A stretch of 64,000 nt of DNA from CADEEN01 sp963816315. Its GTDB lineage: Bacteria; Pseudomonadota; Gammaproteobacteria; Burkholderiales; Burkholderiaceae_C. The stretch spans positions 128,210 to 192,209 of the forward strand of contig CAWFJZ010000044.1 in assembly GCA_963816315.1 (NCBI GenBank). The letters are read 5' to 3'. A model generated the notes under the pieces. That model ran no database searches. It was not told where the DNA came from and saw only the letters and a list, made by a program, of their open reading frames with translations. Position 1 is the stretch's first letter; the number at the start of each line of letters is the position of its first letter. The translations under genes were made by a program, and so were the position numbers. This document shows positions 18,206-27,024 of this stretch, piece after piece.

Positions 18206-19177
18206 TCATGATGCCACCTGCGCCGCTTGCCGCCGCCGCCACGCCGCGGGCGGCACGCCGAACTCCCGGCTGAACGCCCGGCTGAACGCGGCGTCGGTCT
18301 GGTAGCCGACATCGTTGGCGATGCGAGCCAGCGGCGCCTGGCTCTGGCACAGCAGGTTCGATGCCAGCAGCATGCGCCACTGCGTCAGGTACTGCATCGG
18401 CGTGCTGCCGACGAGTTGCGCAAAACGCTCGGCGAACACCGAGCGCGAGGTGTTGGCGGTGTGCGCGAGTTCTTCGAGCGTCCACGGATGCGCCGGCTGC
18501 TCGTGCATGGCGTTCAACGCCGCGCCGACGATGCGGTCGCCGACGCCGGCGAGCCAGCCGGTGCGGCCCTCGCTGTGTTCGTTCATGTACAGCCGCAGCA
18601 CCTCGATGAACAGCACCTCGGAGAGTTTGGCCAGCACGCCTTCGCCGCCGGGCCGCGGCGAGCGCGCTTCGGCCAGCGCGTAGCGCACCGACGATTCGAG
18701 CCACAGCCCGGCGGCCGAGCCGCGCACGTTGACGCGCACGATCGGCGGCAGCCCGTCGAGCAGCAGGCGCGCCAGACGTGCGTCGCAGGCCAGGTAGCCG
18801 CAGACCAGGCGCGTCGGCGCGCCGCCGCCGCCGTAGGCGAGTTGGCACGGCCGGCGCGACAGCAGTTCGGCGAGAGGCGCGCCGCCGGTGGCGGGCGGCA
18901 CACCGAGTTCGGAACACATCAGGTGCGCGTCGCCTTGCGGAAACAGCACGACGTCGCCGGCCGAGAGGTGCACCGGTGCGTCGTTGCCGAGCAGCGCATG
19001 GCAATCGCCCTCGACGATCAGGTGGAAGATCACCAGGCGCTCGGCGCCGGGTGCGAGCAGGTGCACCACCTGATCGGCGCGCGGCGACTGGTAGCACCAG
19101 GGCGCGGAAAAGCGCGCGTTGATGAAGATCGCGCTCGATAACCGAACGACACGCAGCGTTTGCGACAGCGCGTCCAT
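18206..19177 (-). CDS. AraC-family regulator with N-terminal cupin domain
   Basis: 323 residues. The N-terminal AraC-binding-like cupin (about 10-200) contains HLSAGDVVLFPQGDAHLM. The C-terminal double helix-turn-helix (about 220-320) has WTLEELAHTANTSRSVFAERF and the family signature IANDVGYQTDAAFSRAFSREFG. It probably senses a small molecule and activates nearby genes. Its ATG at 19177 shares a base with the osmC stop (TGATG), so the two are translationally coupled. TTG 19180 is an alternative start. A 21-base-period direct repeat upstream of osmC could be its binding site. Confidence 0.9.
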   Translation of the reverse strand: MDALSQTLRVVRLSSAIFINARFSAPWCYQSPRADQVVHLLAPGAERLVIFHLIVEGDCHALLGNDAPVHLSAGDVVLFPQGDAHLMCSELGVPPATGGAPLAELLSRRPCQLAYGGGGAPTRLVCGYLACDARLARLLLDGLPPIVRVNVRGSAAGLWLESSVRYALAEARSPRPGGEGVLAKLSEVLFIEVLRLYMNEHSEGRTGWLAGVGDRIVGAALNAMHEQPAHPWTLEELAHTANTSRSVFAERFAQLVGSTPMQYLTQWRMLLASNLLCQSQAPLARIANDVGYQTDAAFSRAFSREFGVPPAAWRRRQAAQVAS

Positions 19178-19704
19178 CAATCGACGTCGATGTGCAGCGC
19201 GAACGGCACCGCATGCTGCACCGCGCGCGGGATCGGCGAGCAGGCGATGCCGCGTTCGGCCAGCGAGCGCAGGCGCTCGGGCGGCACGCCGTCGGCAGCG
19301 ATGCGCACGTGCAACTGCACGTCACCCGGCATCGCATCGACCGGCTCGCCCTTCGCGTCCGCCATGCCGAGCAGGCCACGCGTGTCGGAGCGGCTGCTGG
19401 CGCGCAGCTCGAGCGTCTTCAGCGCGATGCCTTCTCGCGCCGCGGCCATGACGATGCTCGTCGCCGCACACGATGCAAAGCCGGCGCGGAACAACCAGCC
19501 CGGCGTGACCTGGTCGCCCGTGCCGCCGAGCTCGGCCGGCATGTCGGTCAACACTTGCGCGCCGTTGGCGTGGATGGCAACGACACGCGTGCCGCCGTTC
19601 CAGCGCGCCGTGGCCGGCGCGTCGTCGTGCAGACCGGTGTCGGGACGGCGTTGCAGCACGGCGTGCACACGCTGCAGTGCGGTGGCGAGATCTTGTGCGG
19701 CCAT
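19177..19704 (-). CDS. OsmC-family peroxide-reductase-like protein
   Basis: 175 residues of the OsmC/Ohr superfamily, thiol peroxidases linked to osmotic or oxidative stress. The reactive first cysteine lies in FRAGFASCAATSIVMAAA (about residue 78) and the second candidate in GIACSPIPRAVQ near the C terminus; two cysteines in those places are the family rule. The protein has an N-terminal extension before the domain. It is the first gene of the minus-strand run and is coupled to the AraC gene. Confidence 0.85.
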   Translation of the reverse strand: MAAQDLATALQRVHAVLQRRPDTGLHDDAPATARWNGGTRVVAIHANGAQVLTDMPAELGGTGDQVTPGWLFRAGFASCAATSIVMAAAREGIALKTLELRASSRSDTRGLLGMADAKGEPVDAMPGDVQLHVRIAADGVPPERLRSLAERGIACSPIPRAVQHAVPFALHIDVD

Positions 19705-19780
19705 CGTGAACCTCGCTGAAAGTGACGCCGCCGATTGTGTTCGCGCCCGGCGGCTGCGTCATCCCTAGATTGCTCGCTGC

Positions 19781-19810
19781 GGACGATCGGTCAAACACTC
19801 GGGACGATCG
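19781..19810. promoter_or_regulatory. Direct repeat with 21-bp period, candidate AraC site
   Basis: GGACGATCG occurs at 19781-19789 and again at 19802-19810, exactly 21 bases apart, two helical turns. AraC-type activators bind direct half-sites with that spacing. It lies in the 168-base divergent region between osmC-araC and the methyltransferase gene, so it could serve either side. Confidence 0.45.
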
Positions 19811-19824
19811 AACAGGACAGACCG

Positions 19825-19840
19825 GTCCGGCTTGCCGGAC
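19825..19840. promoter_or_regulatory. Inverted repeat in divergent promoter region
   Basis: GTCCGG CTTG CCGGAC forms a 6-bp-arm palindrome, 33 bases before the methyltransferase start. It could be an operator or a small 5' hairpin; no partner is known. Confidence 0.35.
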
Positions 19841-19872
19841 AGTGCGCCACCCATCCACAGGAGACCGCTGCC

Positions 19873-20682
19873 ATGAACGCCCCTGACTTCAACGCCATCA
19901 AGACCCGCCAGCAAGCCGCCTGGTCCGCCGGTGACTACGCCGTCATCGGCACGACGCTGCAGATCGTCGGCGAGCAACTGGCCGAAGCCTGCGACATCCA
20001 CTTCGATCAAACCGTGCTCGACGTCGCCGCCGGCAACGGCAACGCGACGCTCGCCGCCGCGAGGCGCGGCGGCATCGTCACCTCCACCGACTACGTCGGC
20101 AGCCTGCTCGACCGCGGCGCCGAGCGTGCGCGCGCCGAACATTGGCAAGTCAAGTTCGAAGTCGCCGATGCCGAAGCGCTGCCGTATGCCGACACCAGTT
20201 TCGACGCCGTGCTCTCGACCTTCGGCGTCATGTTCGCGCCCGACCATGCACGCGCTGCCGCCGAGATGGCGCGCGTGTGCAAACCGGGCGGCCGCATCGG
20301 CCTGGCCAACTGGACGCCCGACAGCCTGATCGGCCAGATGTTCAAGGTGCTCGGCCGCCATCTGCCGCCGCCGGCCGGCGTGCAGCCGCCATCGCTGTGG
20401 GGCACCGAGAAGCACCTGCAATCGTTGTTCGGCGACCGTGCCGCGTCGATCGAGTGCACGTCACGCCATTTCAGCTTCCGCTACCGCTCGGCCGCGCACT
20501 TCATCGACGTTTTCCGCACCTGGTACGGCCCGGTGCACAAGGCGTTTGCGGCGCTGCCGGCCGACGGCGCTGCGGCGCTGGAACGCGATCTCGCCGAGCT
20601 GCTCGAGCGCCACAACAAAGCCGGCGCGAACTCGTTCGTGGCGCCGAGCGAGTACCTCGAAGTGGTGATCACGCGCCGCTGA
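19873..20682 (+). CDS. Class I SAM-dependent methyltransferase (UbiE-like)
   Basis: 269 residues. The SAM-binding motif VLDVAAGNGNATLAAARRG is at about residues 53-71, with FEVADAEALPYADTSFDAVLS further on and MARVCKPGGRIGLANW after it, all typical of Methyltransf_11/UbiE-like enzymes. The substrate is unknown. ATG 19873 has CAGGAG just upstream. It is divergent from the OsmC gene and followed 2 bases later by a second methyltransferase, so the two probably form an operon. Confidence 0.8.
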   Translation: MNAPDFNAIKTRQQAAWSAGDYAVIGTTLQIVGEQLAEACDIHFDQTVLDVAAGNGNATLAAARRGGIVTSTDYVGSLLDRGAERARAEHWQVKFEVADAEALPYADTSFDAVLSTFGVMFAPDHARAAAEMARVCKPGGRIGLANWTPDSLIGQMFKVLGRHLPPPAGVQPPSLWGTEKHLQSLFGDRAASIECTSRHFSFRYRSAAHFIDVFRTWYGPVHKAFAALPADGAAALERDLAELLERHNKAGANSFVAPSEYLEVVITRR

Positions 20683-20684
20683 CC

Positions 20685-21498
20685 ATGGACGCGCGCGTGC
20701 AGCGGCGCGTGCAGCGCTACGGCTGGGACCTCGCCGCCGCCGATTACGAAGCGCTGTGGCAGCGGCAGCTCGCACCGGCCCAGGCGGCCATGCTCGAAGC
20801 GGCCGCGCTGGCGCCGGGCGAGCGCGTGATCGACGTGGCCTGCGGCACGGGCATCGTCAGTGCGGCGGCGGCGCGCGCTGTCGGCGCGAGCGGCCAGGTG
20901 CTCGGCATCGACATCGCCGAGCAGATGGTCGCCGCCGCGCACCAACGGGCGCTGCCACAGGCGCGCTTCATGCGCATGGACGGCGAAGCGCTCGACGGCG
21001 TCGCCGATGCGAGCTTCGACGTCTGCGCTGTGCGCGCTCGGCCTGATGTACCTGCCCGCGCCTGAGCGCGCGCTGCGCGAGATGGCGCGCGTGCTGCGCC
21101 CCGGCGGGCGCGTCGCGCTGGCGGTCTGGGGCGAGCGTGCGCGTTGCGGCTGGGCGCCGGTGTTCCCGATCGTCGAGGCCGAAGTGGCCAGCGAGGTCTG
21201 CCCGCTGTTCTTTCGCCTCGGTCAACGCGACACGCTGGCGCGTTCGTGCGCCGAGGCGACGTTTGCAAACGTCGTGCAGCAGCGCCTGTCGGTCACGCTC
21301 GACTACGCCGATGCCGAACAGGCGTGCGACGCCGCGTTCGTCGGTGGACCGGTGGCGCTGGCCTGGTCGCGCTTCGACGCGGCCGCGCGCTCGCGTGTTC
21401 GCGCGCGCTACGTGGACGCGATCGCGCCCTGGCGCCAGCGCGACGGCAGCTACCGCCTGCCGGGCGAGTTCGTGATCGCGAGCGCGGTGCGACTCTGA
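20685..21498 (+). CDS. Second class I SAM-dependent methyltransferase (one frameshift)
   Basis: About 270 residues when repaired. Motif I is VIDVACGTGIVSAAAARAVG, followed by VLGIDIAEQMVAAAHQRA. An extra base at about 21024 breaks the frame; beyond it the sequence continues ALCALGLMYLPAPERALREM and MARVLRPGGRVALAVWGE. It begins 2 bases after the preceding methyltransferase stop, but the two are not close duplicates over their C-terminal halves. The substrate is unknown. Confidence 0.75.
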
Positions 21499-21516
21499 AG
21501 TGTGGGGGGTGTGTCC

Positions 21517-21535
21517 GCAAACCGGACCGGTTTGC
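21517..21535. repeat. Perfect palindrome upstream of small exported protein
   Basis: GCAAACCGG A CCGGTTTGC, a 9-bp-arm odd palindrome in the 79-base gap. No T-tract follows, so a protein-binding site is as likely as a terminator. Confidence 0.5.
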
Positions 21536-21577
21536 GTGGTGCCGGGTAGCCCCATCCACATCTGCCGAGGACTTGCC

Positions 21578-21937
21578 ATGAATGCATACCGAACCGCCCT
21601 TGTCTCCAGCCTTCTGGTCGTGGCTGCACACATTGCGGCCGCGGTAGCGGCCGACGCCGCCACCCGTTCGCCGCAGGCGCAGCGAGAACGCTATGCCGAC
21701 GCGGTGCAGTCGTTTCGCGATCAGCGCTACGCGGCGGCCTTCGGCCGCTTTGCGGCGATGGCCGACAGCGGGCACCTGCCGTCGGCGCAACTGGCGCTGC
21801 TGATGCACGACCAGGGCCGCGCCTTGTTCGGCAGCGAGTGGTCCGCGTCGCCCGACCAGCGACGGCGCTGGAACACGCTTGTCGTCAACGCCGCGCGGCA
21901 GCGCGTTGAGGTGCCGGACAACGACGGCGGCGACTGA
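21578..21937 (+). CDS. Small exported protein with Sel1/TPR-like segment
   Basis: 119 residues. The N terminus MNAYRTALVSSLLVVAAHIAAAVAADA is a signal peptide (residues about 1-25). The rest reads YADAVQSFRDQRYAAAFGRF followed by AAMADSGHLPSAQLALLMHD, which resembles one Sel1/TPR-like helix pair. Function is unknown; I infer a periplasmic protein. CCGAGG lies upstream of ATG 21578. A longer in-frame start at 21500 gives a non-secreted extension and is less likely. Confidence 0.65.
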   Translation: MNAYRTALVSSLLVVAAHIAAAVAADAATRSPQAQRERYADAVQSFRDQRYAAAFGRFAAMADSGHLPSAQLALLMHDQGRALFGSEWSASPDQRRRWNTLVVNAARQRVEVPDNDGGD

Positions 21938-21982
21938 AAACAGCGGCGTATCCTGGGCGCCTTTCCAGTCGGGGAGGCGCCC

Positions 21983-23026
21983 ATGAAAACCGATTCACCA
22001 CTGCGCATCGGCATCCTCGGTTGCGCCAACATCGCCCGCCAGTTCAGCCGCGACGTCGCGGCCAGTCCGGCGGTGCGCTGTGTCGCGGTGGCCAGCCGCA
22101 ACGCCGAGACCGCGGCCGCCTTCGCGGCGGAGCAGGGCATCGGCCGCCACCACGGCAGCTACGAGGCGCTGCTCGCCGATGCCGAGGTCGATGCGGTCTA
22201 TGTCCCGCTGCCGAACAGCCTGCACGCCGAGTGGGCCATCGCCGCCGCGGCGCACGGCAAGCATGTGTTGTGCGAAAAGCCGCTGGCGTTGAACGAGGCG
22301 CAAGCGCGCGCGATGTTCGACGCCGCACGCCGCCACGGCGTGATGCTGCTCGAGTCCTACCCGTACTACTTTCAGCCGCAGACGGGCCGGCTCGTCGCGC
22401 TGCTGCAAGAAGGCGCCATCGGCCACGTGCGCTCGGTGCAGTCGTGCTTCGGTTTCATGCTGGCCAATGCGCAGACCAACATCCGCTCCAAGCCCGAGCT
22501 GGGCGGCGGCGCGCTGCTCGATGCCGGCTCTTATGCGCTGTCCATCATCCGCCTGGCGATGGGCTGCGCGCCGCAACGCGTGAGGGCCGATGCGAGCTGG
22601 GCCGACAGCGGCGTGGACATCAGCCTGTCGGCGACCCTGCACTACGCCGACGGCAGGAGGGCGCAACTGTCGTGCGCGATGGATGCGGCCAACCACCGCC
22701 GCGCCACCATCGTCGGTGCGGCCGGCACGATCGACACCGAGTATCTGAACCACACCAGCGACCAGGCCGGCGGCCACGCCTGGGGCTACCTGCCGAGTTC
22801 GTTGCGCGTGCGCCGCGGCACCGCCAACTCGGTGCCGTTCGAGAACGTCGAGGCGGGCACCGGCAGCGGCTTTCGTTTTGCAGCCGAAGCGTTTGCGCGT
22901 GTCATCGCCGCCGACGATCACGCCGCCATCGAGCGCGCGGCGCAAGCGAGCCTGGACAACGCGGCCACGCTCGATGCGCTAGCACGTAGCGCGCGGCTCG
23001 GGCAGGCGGTGGACGTGGCGCGGTAG
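21983..23026 (+). CDS. Gfo/Idh/MocA-family oxidoreductase
   Basis: NAD(P)-dependent oxidoreductase of 347 residues. The Rossmann fingerprint is RIGILGCANIARQF (residues about 8-21), with VYVPLPNSLHAEWAI and the conserved HVLCEKPLALN (EKP catalytic Lys) at about 95-105. The C-terminal domain begins near 130 with the substrate-facing LGGGALLDAGSYAL. Members act on sugars, inositols or dihydrodiols; no neighbour fixes the substrate. It converges on aroG with a 12-base gap. Confidence 0.85.
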   Translation: MKTDSPLRIGILGCANIARQFSRDVAASPAVRCVAVASRNAETAAAFAAEQGIGRHHGSYEALLADAEVDAVYVPLPNSLHAEWAIAAAAHGKHVLCEKPLALNEAQARAMFDAARRHGVMLLESYPYYFQPQTGRLVALLQEGAIGHVRSVQSCFGFMLANAQTNIRSKPELGGGALLDAGSYALSIIRLAMGCAPQRVRADASWADSGVDISLSATLHYADGRRAQLSCAMDAANHRRATIVGAAGTIDTEYLNHTSDQAGGHAWGYLPSSLRVRRGTANSVPFENVEAGTGSGFRFAAEAFARVIAADDHAAIERAAQASLDNAATLDALARSARLGQAVDVAR

Positions 23027-23038
23027 GACGCGCTGCTG

Positions 23039-24148
23039 TCAACGCCGCGCGCGCACGGCCTGCGCCAACGATTGCAGCAGCGGCTCGGTCTGGGCCCAGC
23101 CGAGGCAGGCGTCGGTGATCGACACGCCGTGTTTCAGCGGCTGGCCCGGCCGCAGGTCTTGCCGGCCTTCTTGCAAGTGGCTCTCGATCATCACGCCGCT
23201 GATGCGGCGCTCGCCGGCGGCGATGCGCGCGGCGATGTCGGCGGCGATCTCGATCTGCTTCGTGTGCTGCTTGCGGCTGTTGGCATGCGAGCAGTCGATC
23301 ATCACCTGCTCGCGCCGGCCGGCATGGCGCAGCGCATCGCACGCCGCCTGCACCGGCGCGGCGCCGTAGTTCGGTTCATGGCCGCCGCGCAGGATGACGT
23401 GGCAATCGGCATTGCCGCGCGTCTCGAAGATCGCCGCCATGCCCATCTTCGTCATGCCCATGAAGGCATGCGGCGCCGACGCGGCGACGATCGCATCGAC
23501 CGCCACTTGCACGCCGCCGTCGGTGCCGTTCTTGAAGCCGACCGGGCACGACAGGCCCGACGCCAACTGACGGTGGCTCTGGCTCTCCGTGGTCCGCGCG
23601 CCGATCGCGCCCCAGGCGACGAGGTCGGAGATGAACTGTGGCGAGAGCAGGTCGAGAAACTCGGTGCCCACCGGCAGGCCGATCTCGACGATGTCGAGCA
23701 ACAGCCGGCGCGCCATTTCGAGGCCTTCGTTCATCGCGAACGTGCCGTCGAGGTGCGGGTCGTTGATGTAGCCCTTCCAGCCGACCGTCGTGCGCGGTTT
23801 CTCGAAGTAGGTGCGCATGACGATCAGCAGGGCGTCGCCGAGCGAATCGGCCGCGCCTTTCAGCTTCGTGGCGTATTCGATCGCTTGTGCATGGTCATGG
23901 ATCGAGCACGGCCCGACGACGACGATCAGCCGGTCGTCGCTGCCTTGCAGCACGCGCGACAGCGCCTGCCGGCTCTGCTCGACCAGCGACAGCGCGCGCT
24001 GCGAGCCCGGCAGCTTCTCCATCAGCAGGGCCGGCGTGACCAAAGGGCGCACGGCGTCGATGCGCGTGTCGTCGATGCGCGTCGTGTCGCGCGTGGCGCG
24101 GCGCGCGCCGACTTCGCGGTCGTGGGCGGGGTCATCGAAAGGCAGCAT
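23039..24148 (-). CDS. aroG: 3-deoxy-7-phosphoheptulonate synthase (DAHP synthase, class I)
   Basis: First enzyme of the shikimate pathway, condensing phosphoenolpyruvate and erythrose 4-phosphate. 369 residues, full length. Hallmarks are VVVGPCSIHDHAQA, RTYFEKPRTTVGWKGYIND, SHRQLASGLSCPVGFKNGTD, ILRGGHEPNY and IDCSHANSRKQ, whose Cys, His and Glu positions bind the metal. Feedback specificity (Phe, Tyr or Trp) cannot be read from the sequence. It stands alone on the minus strand, divergent from the DUF533 gene. Confidence 0.95.
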   Translation of the reverse strand: MLPFDDPAHDREVGARRATRDTTRIDDTRIDAVRPLVTPALLMEKLPGSQRALSLVEQSRQALSRVLQGSDDRLIVVVGPCSIHDHAQAIEYATKLKGAADSLGDALLIVMRTYFEKPRTTVGWKGYINDPHLDGTFAMNEGLEMARRLLLDIVEIGLPVGTEFLDLLSPQFISDLVAWGAIGARTTESQSHRQLASGLSCPVGFKNGTDGGVQVAVDAIVAASAPHAFMGMTKMGMAAIFETRGNADCHVILRGGHEPNYGAAPVQAACDALRHAGRREQVMIDCSHANSRKQHTKQIEIAADIAARIAAGERRISGVMIESHLQEGRQDLRPGQPLKHGVSITDACLGWAQTEPLLQSLAQAVRARR

Positions 24149-24207
24149 GGTGGGGCGATTGTGATCGCCTTAAAGTGGGCAGCGCTGACCAGCGAAGGAG
24201 CCTTTTC

Positions 24208-24882
24208 ATGAACATCCAGAACATCCTCGAACAACTGCTGCAATCGGGCACGCAGAAATACGAAAGCGCCAAACAGTCCGGAGACCTCGGCAAGTACGCC
24301 ACCGGCGCCGCGGCCGGCGGCGCGTTGGCACTGTTGCTCGGCAGCAGGCGCGGCCGCAGCCTCGCGGGCTCGGCCTTGAAGTTGGGCAGCGTGGCGGCGA
24401 TCGGCACGCTGGCCTGGAAGGTCTATCAGGAGCACCAGGCCAAACAACAGGCGCAGCCGCCGGCTGCCGCCGCGGGTGCGCCGCAAACGATGCCCTCGGT
24501 GCCCGGCTTCGCTGCGCTGCCGGCGCCGCAACTCGAACTGCACAGCCAGGCGATGCTGAAGGCGATGATCGCGGCGGCCAAGGCCGACGGCCACATGGAC
24601 GATCGTGAGCGTGGTCTCGTCGAGGCTGAACTGACGCGCAGCGAAGCCGACCCGGCCACGCGGCGCTGGGTCGAAGACGAGTTGCGCCGCCCGGTCGAGC
24701 CGGCCGACGTGGCCCGCGCCAGCAGCAGCCCCGAGATGGCCGCCGAAATCTATCTGGCCAGCGCGCTCGTGGTCGATGAGACGACGACGATGGAGCGGGC
24801 CTATCTGGACGAGTTGGCCAGGCAGTTGAAGTTGGACGCGGGGTTGAAGGCGGCGTTGGAGGTGAAGGCTCGGGCGGCTTGA
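24208..24882 (+). CDS. DUF533/TerB-like inner-membrane-associated protein
   Basis: 224 residues. A glycine-alanine-rich hydrophobic segment at about 30-75 (YATGAAAGGALALLLGSRRG, then SVAAIGTLAWKVYQ) is followed by a Pro/Ala linker. A helical TerB-like domain follows from about 110 (LLKAMIAAAKADGHMDDRE-like acidic motif). This is the layout of DUF533 (YebE) proteins, whose role is not settled. ATG 24208 has AAGGAG at 24195-24200; the earlier start at 24175 is not supported. Confidence 0.85.
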   Translation: MNIQNILEQLLQSGTQKYESAKQSGDLGKYATGAAAGGALALLLGSRRGRSLAGSALKLGSVAAIGTLAWKVYQEHQAKQQAQPPAAAAGAPQTMPSVPGFAALPAPQLELHSQAMLKAMIAAAKADGHMDDRERGLVEAELTRSEADPATRRWVEDELRRPVEPADVARASSSPEMAAEIYLASALVVDETTTMERAYLDELARQLKLDAGLKAALEVKARAA

Positions 24883-24913
24883 CGGCTTGCAGCCGCGTGG
24901 CACATTGCAGGGC

Positions 24914-25828
24914 ATGAACGACACCGTGATCGTGCGCGAAGTCGGCCTTCGCGACGGCCTGCAGATCCTGCCGCGTGTGCTGCCGACGGCGCACAAACTC
25001 GAATGGCTGCGCCTGGCCCATGCGGCCGGCGTGCGCGAGATCGAGGTCGGCTCCTTCGTGCCGGCGAAGTTGATGCCGCAACTCGCCGACACAGCCGAGC
25101 TGGTGGCGTTTGCGAAAACGTTGCCGGGACTCGCGGCGTCGGTGCTGGTGCCGAACCTGAAGGGCGCCGAGCGGGCGCTCGAATGCGCTGCGCATTCGAT
25201 GCTGCTGCCGCTGTCGGCGAGCCACGCGCACAGCCTGGCGAACCTGAAGCGCACGCCCGACGAGGTGGTGGCCGACCTGGCGCGCATCGTCGATCTGCGC
25301 GACAGCAAGGGCAGCGATTGCCGCGTCGAGATCGGCCTGTCCACGGCCTTCGGCTGCACGATCCAGGGGAGGGTCGAGCCGGCCGAAGTGCTGCGCCTGG
25401 TGCGCGCAGCGCTGAACGTCGGCGTCGATGCGGTCGGCCTGGCCGACACCGTCGGCTACGCCGATCCGCTGGCGGTGAAGACGCTGTTCGAGCAGGCGAT
25501 CGACGTCGCGGGCGACAAGCTGTCCACCGCGCACTTCCATGACACGCGCGGCCTCGGCCTGGCCAACTGCTTTGCCGCGTGGCAGGCCGGCATCCGCCGT
25601 TTCGACGCCTGCAACGGCGGCATCGGCGGCTGCCCGCATGCGCCGGGGGCGAGCGGCAATGTCGCCACCGAAGACGTAGCGTATCTTTTCGCGAGCATGG
25701 GCGTGCCGACCGGCTTGGACTTCAACGCGCTGATGGCATTGCGCGCGCAAGTGGGGCAGTGGCTGGATGGTGAGCCGCTGCACGGCGCGATCTGGCGCGC
25801 GGGCTTGCCGAAGACGGTGAATGCATGA
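24914..25828 (+). CDS. HMG-CoA-lyase-type lyase, possibly (R)-citramalyl-CoA lyase
   Basis: 304 residues of the HMG-CoA lyase (DRE-TIM metallolyase) family. VREVGLRDGLQ at the N terminus supplies the metal Asp and catalytic Arg. The signature DACNGGIGGCPHAPGASGN carries the catalytic Cys, followed by VATEDVAYLF. The usual annotation is hydroxymethylglutaryl-CoA lyase (leucine breakdown). However, the next gene is a class III CoA-transferase and the fourth is an aconitase-type hydratase, and no other leucine-catabolic genes are here. In Chloroflexus an enzyme of this family beside a class III CoA-transferase cleaves (R)-citramalyl-CoA to acetyl-CoA and pyruvate. It overlaps the next gene as ATGA. 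Confidence 0.85.
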   Translation: MNDTVIVREVGLRDGLQILPRVLPTAHKLEWLRLAHAAGVREIEVGSFVPAKLMPQLADTAELVAFAKTLPGLAASVLVPNLKGAERALECAAHSMLLPLSASHAHSLANLKRTPDEVVADLARIVDLRDSKGSDCRVEIGLSTAFGCTIQGRVEPAEVLRLVRAALNVGVDAVGLADTVGYADPLAVKTLFEQAIDVAGDKLSTAHFHDTRGLGLANCFAAWQAGIRRFDACNGGIGGCPHAPGASGNVATEDVAYLFASMGVPTGLDFNALMALRAQVGQWLDGEPLHGAIWRAGLPKTVNA

Positions 25829-27012
25829 ACCATCAACCACTGAAAGGTCTGAAGGTCGTCGAGTTCACGCACATGGTGATGGGCCCGACCTGCGGCATGG
25901 TGCTCGCCGATCTCGGCGCCGATGTCATCAAGGTCGAGCCGATCGACGGCGACCGCACGCGCACGCTGCTCGGCGCCGGCATCGGCTTTTTTCCGCTCTT
26001 CAACCGCAACAAGAAGAGCATCCAGATCGATCTCACCAAAGCCGATGGCGCGGCCGCGGCGCGCAAGCTCTGCGCCAGCGCCGACGTGGTGGCCGAGAAC
26101 TTCAAACCCGGCTCGATGGCCAAGTACGGTCTCGACCACGCGTCGCTGTCGAAGACCAACCCGAGGCTGATCTACGCCAACCTGAAAGGTTTTCTGCCCG
26201 GTCCGTACGACCACCGCACCGCGCTCGACGAAGTGGTGCAGATGATGGGCGGCCTGGCCTACATGACCGGCCGGCCGGGCGATCCGCTGCGCGCGGGCTC
26301 GTCGGTCAACGACATCATGGGCGGCATGTTCGGCGCCATCGCGATCCTGGGCGCATTGATCCAGCGCGGCATCAGCGGCCGTGGCATGGAGGTGCAGTCG
26401 GCGCTGTACGAGAACAACATTTTTCTCGTCGGCCAGCACATGCTGCAGTACGCGATCACCGGCCAGCCGGCCGCGCCGATGCCGGCGCGCATCAGCCCGT
26501 GGGCGATCTACGACGTCTTCACGGTGAAGGACGGCGAGCAGATTTTTCTGGCGGCGGTGAGTGACGGGCAATGGGTGACCTTCTGCGATGCGCTCGGCTT
26601 GACCGACATGAAGGCCGACCCGGCGCTCGCGCTCAACAACGACCGCGTGCGTGCGCGGCCGACGCTGCTCGTTGAACTCGGCAAGCGCTTGAAGGCTTTC
26701 AGCGCCGACGAGTTGGCGCAGAAGATGGAAGCCGCCGGCCTGCCGTTTGCACCGATTCGCAAACCCGAGGAGTTGCTCGACGATCCGCACCTCGTCGCCA
26801 CCGGTGGCCTGGCCGACATCCAGCTCACCGATGGCGAGCGCGCGGGGGCCACGGTGAAGACGACGCTGTTCCCGTTCACGCTCGACGGCCGACGGCTTGG
26901 GGTGCGTTTGAATCCGCCGAAGCGCGGCGAGCACACGCGCGAAGTGCTCAGCGCTGTCGGCCTGAGCCAACGAGAGATCGATGCGCTGATCGAATCTCAC
27001 GCGGTGGCGTGA
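25825..27012 (+). CDS. Class III (CaiB/BaiF) CoA-transferase
   Basis: 395 residues. The N-terminal LKGLKVVEFTHMVMGPTCGM with LADLGADVIKVEP is the family opening. NRNKKSIQIDLTKADG and a conserved Asp in TALDEVVQMMGGLAYMTG (about residue 136, the expected covalent-intermediate carboxylate) follow. It transfers CoA between carboxylic acids. Because it is translationally coupled to the lyase, I infer that it activates the lyase substrate, for example citramalate with succinyl-CoA as donor. The acid partner cannot be read from the sequence. Confidence 0.85.
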   Translation: MNHQPLKGLKVVEFTHMVMGPTCGMVLADLGADVIKVEPIDGDRTRTLLGAGIGFFPLFNRNKKSIQIDLTKADGAAAARKLCASADVVAENFKPGSMAKYGLDHASLSKTNPRLIYANLKGFLPGPYDHRTALDEVVQMMGGLAYMTGRPGDPLRAGSSVNDIMGGMFGAIAILGALIQRGISGRGMEVQSALYENNIFLVGQHMLQYAITGQPAAPMPARISPWAIYDVFTVKDGEQIFLAAVSDGQWVTFCDALGLTDMKADPALALNNDRVRARPTLLVELGKRLKAFSADELAQKMEAAGLPFAPIRKPEELLDDPHLVATGGLADIQLTDGERAGATVKTTLFPFTLDGRRLGVRLNPPKRGEHTREVLSAVGLSQREIDALIESHAVA

Positions 27013-27024
27013 TGAGACCAAAGC

